Assembly (NCBI GenBank): GCA_017608545.1
Contig: JAFCFQ010000020.1
Span: 1-6,776, forward strand
Length of the DNA stretch: 6,776 nucleotides
Source of the DNA: Candidatus Aenigmatarchaeota archaeon
GTDB lineage: Archaea > Aenigmatarchaeota > Aenigmatarchaeia > Aenigmatarchaeales > Aenigmatarchaeaceae
Direction: 5' to 3'
A model generated the notes under the pieces. It saw only the letters and a program-made list of their open reading frames with translations, was not told the DNA's origin and did no database searches. The translations under genes and the position numbers were made by a program. Position 1 is the first letter of the stretch. Each line of letters opens with the position of its first letter. This document shows positions 6,610 to 6,776 of the stretch, one piece after another.

Positions 6610-6640
6610 GAAAAATATAAAAATAAATTAAAAGAAAAGG
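6610..6640 (-). terminator. T-rich transcription terminator for the - strand gene
   Basis: Read on the minus strand directly after the TAA at 6645-6643, this stretch has several oligo-T runs (TTTTCTTTTAATTTATTTTTATATTTTTC). Archaeal terminators are typically T-rich on the coding strand without a stable hairpin, and this fits. The spacer between the two convergent genes is only 41 bp. On the + strand the first oligo-T (six T at 6658-6663, in a T/C-rich stretch) falls inside the - strand gene, so the operon transcript may run into it. Confidence 0.5.
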
Positions 6641-6642
6641 TA

Positions 6643-6776
6643 TTACTCTTCTGTTTCTTTTTTCTCTGTTTCAGACTCTGTAGTTTCTGTTTTTTCTTCA
6701 GAAGTCTCTTGAGTTTCTTCAGGTGTTTCTTTAGCTTCTGTTTTTTCCTTTTCTTCTGTAACTTCTGATTCAGTTT
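6643..6776 (-). CDS. C-terminal acidic low-complexity tail of an unidentified protein (5' truncated)
   Basis: The minus strand is open from the right edge to TAA at 6645-6643, giving 43 residues: 19 Glu, 11 Thr, 6 Lys, 3 Ser and one each of Ala, Pro, Val, Gln. There is no hydrophobic core, so this is an intrinsically disordered, strongly acidic tail (net charge about -13). A 12-bp DNA repeat (6685-6696 and 6736-6747) encodes EKTE each time. The same bases on the + strand would give an implausible Ser/Leu/Phe-rich peptide, and the T-rich terminator behind the TAA agrees with the minus-strand reading. The family cannot be named from this tail; similar tails occur on some archaeal ribosomal and chromatin-associated proteins, but nothing here selects among them. 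Confidence 0.7.
   Translation of the reverse strand, partial: TESEVTEEKEKTEAKETPEETQETSEEKTETTESETEKKETEE

Noticed and set aside
6685..6747. 12-bp repeat pair as a possible regulatory or CRISPR-like repeat
   Set aside because: There are only two copies, both in frame in the minus-strand gene and encoding EKTE, so low-complexity coding sequence is enough to explain them.

Overview
The window is strongly AT-rich and reads as archaeal DNA. Arginine codons are almost all AGA/AGG, promoters look like TATA boxes close to the starts, and Shine-Dalgarno-like GGTGA/AGGAG motifs precede some genes. The gene content also fits: an ADP-dependent sugar kinase tail, a GH57 amylase and a short DUF5752-like protein. 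The small, tightly packed, Lys/Ile/Asn-rich genes would suit a DPANN-type archaeon (Pacearchaeota/Woesearchaeota-like), but this is inference and no marker gene in the window settles it.

Layout. Positions 1-148 hold the 3' end of a + strand gene, probably ADP-dependent phosphofructokinase/glucokinase. It overlaps by 9 bp the end of a convergent - strand gene for a 98-residue DUF5752-like protein (140-436). A 96-bp AT-rich region (437-532) appears to carry divergent promoters, with a direct repeat and an inverted repeat. From 533 to 6601 four + strand genes form one tight operon: a GT4/GT5-like glycogen-synthase-type glycosyltransferase (533-1678), a GH57 alpha-amylase-type hydrolase (1675-2850), a glycogen debranching enzyme of the amylo-alpha-1,6-glucosidase type (2837-4783) and a eukaryotic-type GT3 glycogen synthase (4790-6601). 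Junctions are a 4-bp overlap, a 14-bp overlap and a 6-bp gap. A 41-bp T-rich/A-rich spacer then separates the operon from the acidic C-terminal tail of an unidentified - strand gene (6643-6776).

How the genes fit together. The operon looks like a complete storage-polysaccharide module: one or two glucosyltransferases to build alpha-1,4-glucan, a GH57 enzyme to cut or rearrange it, and a debranching enzyme to remove branches. The neighbouring ADP-dependent kinase would feed released sugar into the modified archaeal glycolysis. From memory, Methanocaldococcus jannaschii has a comparable neighbourhood (ADP-PFK, glycogen synthase, GT4, glucoamylase, GH57 amylase; around MJ1604-MJ1611).

The most notable points are the pairing of two unrelated synthase families (GT4-like and animal/fungal-type GT3) in one operon, the survival of a degenerate version of the eukaryotic glucose-6-phosphate-sensing Arg helix in the GT3 enzyme, and a 17-A homopolymer inside the GT4 gene. 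No wholly new system is evident.
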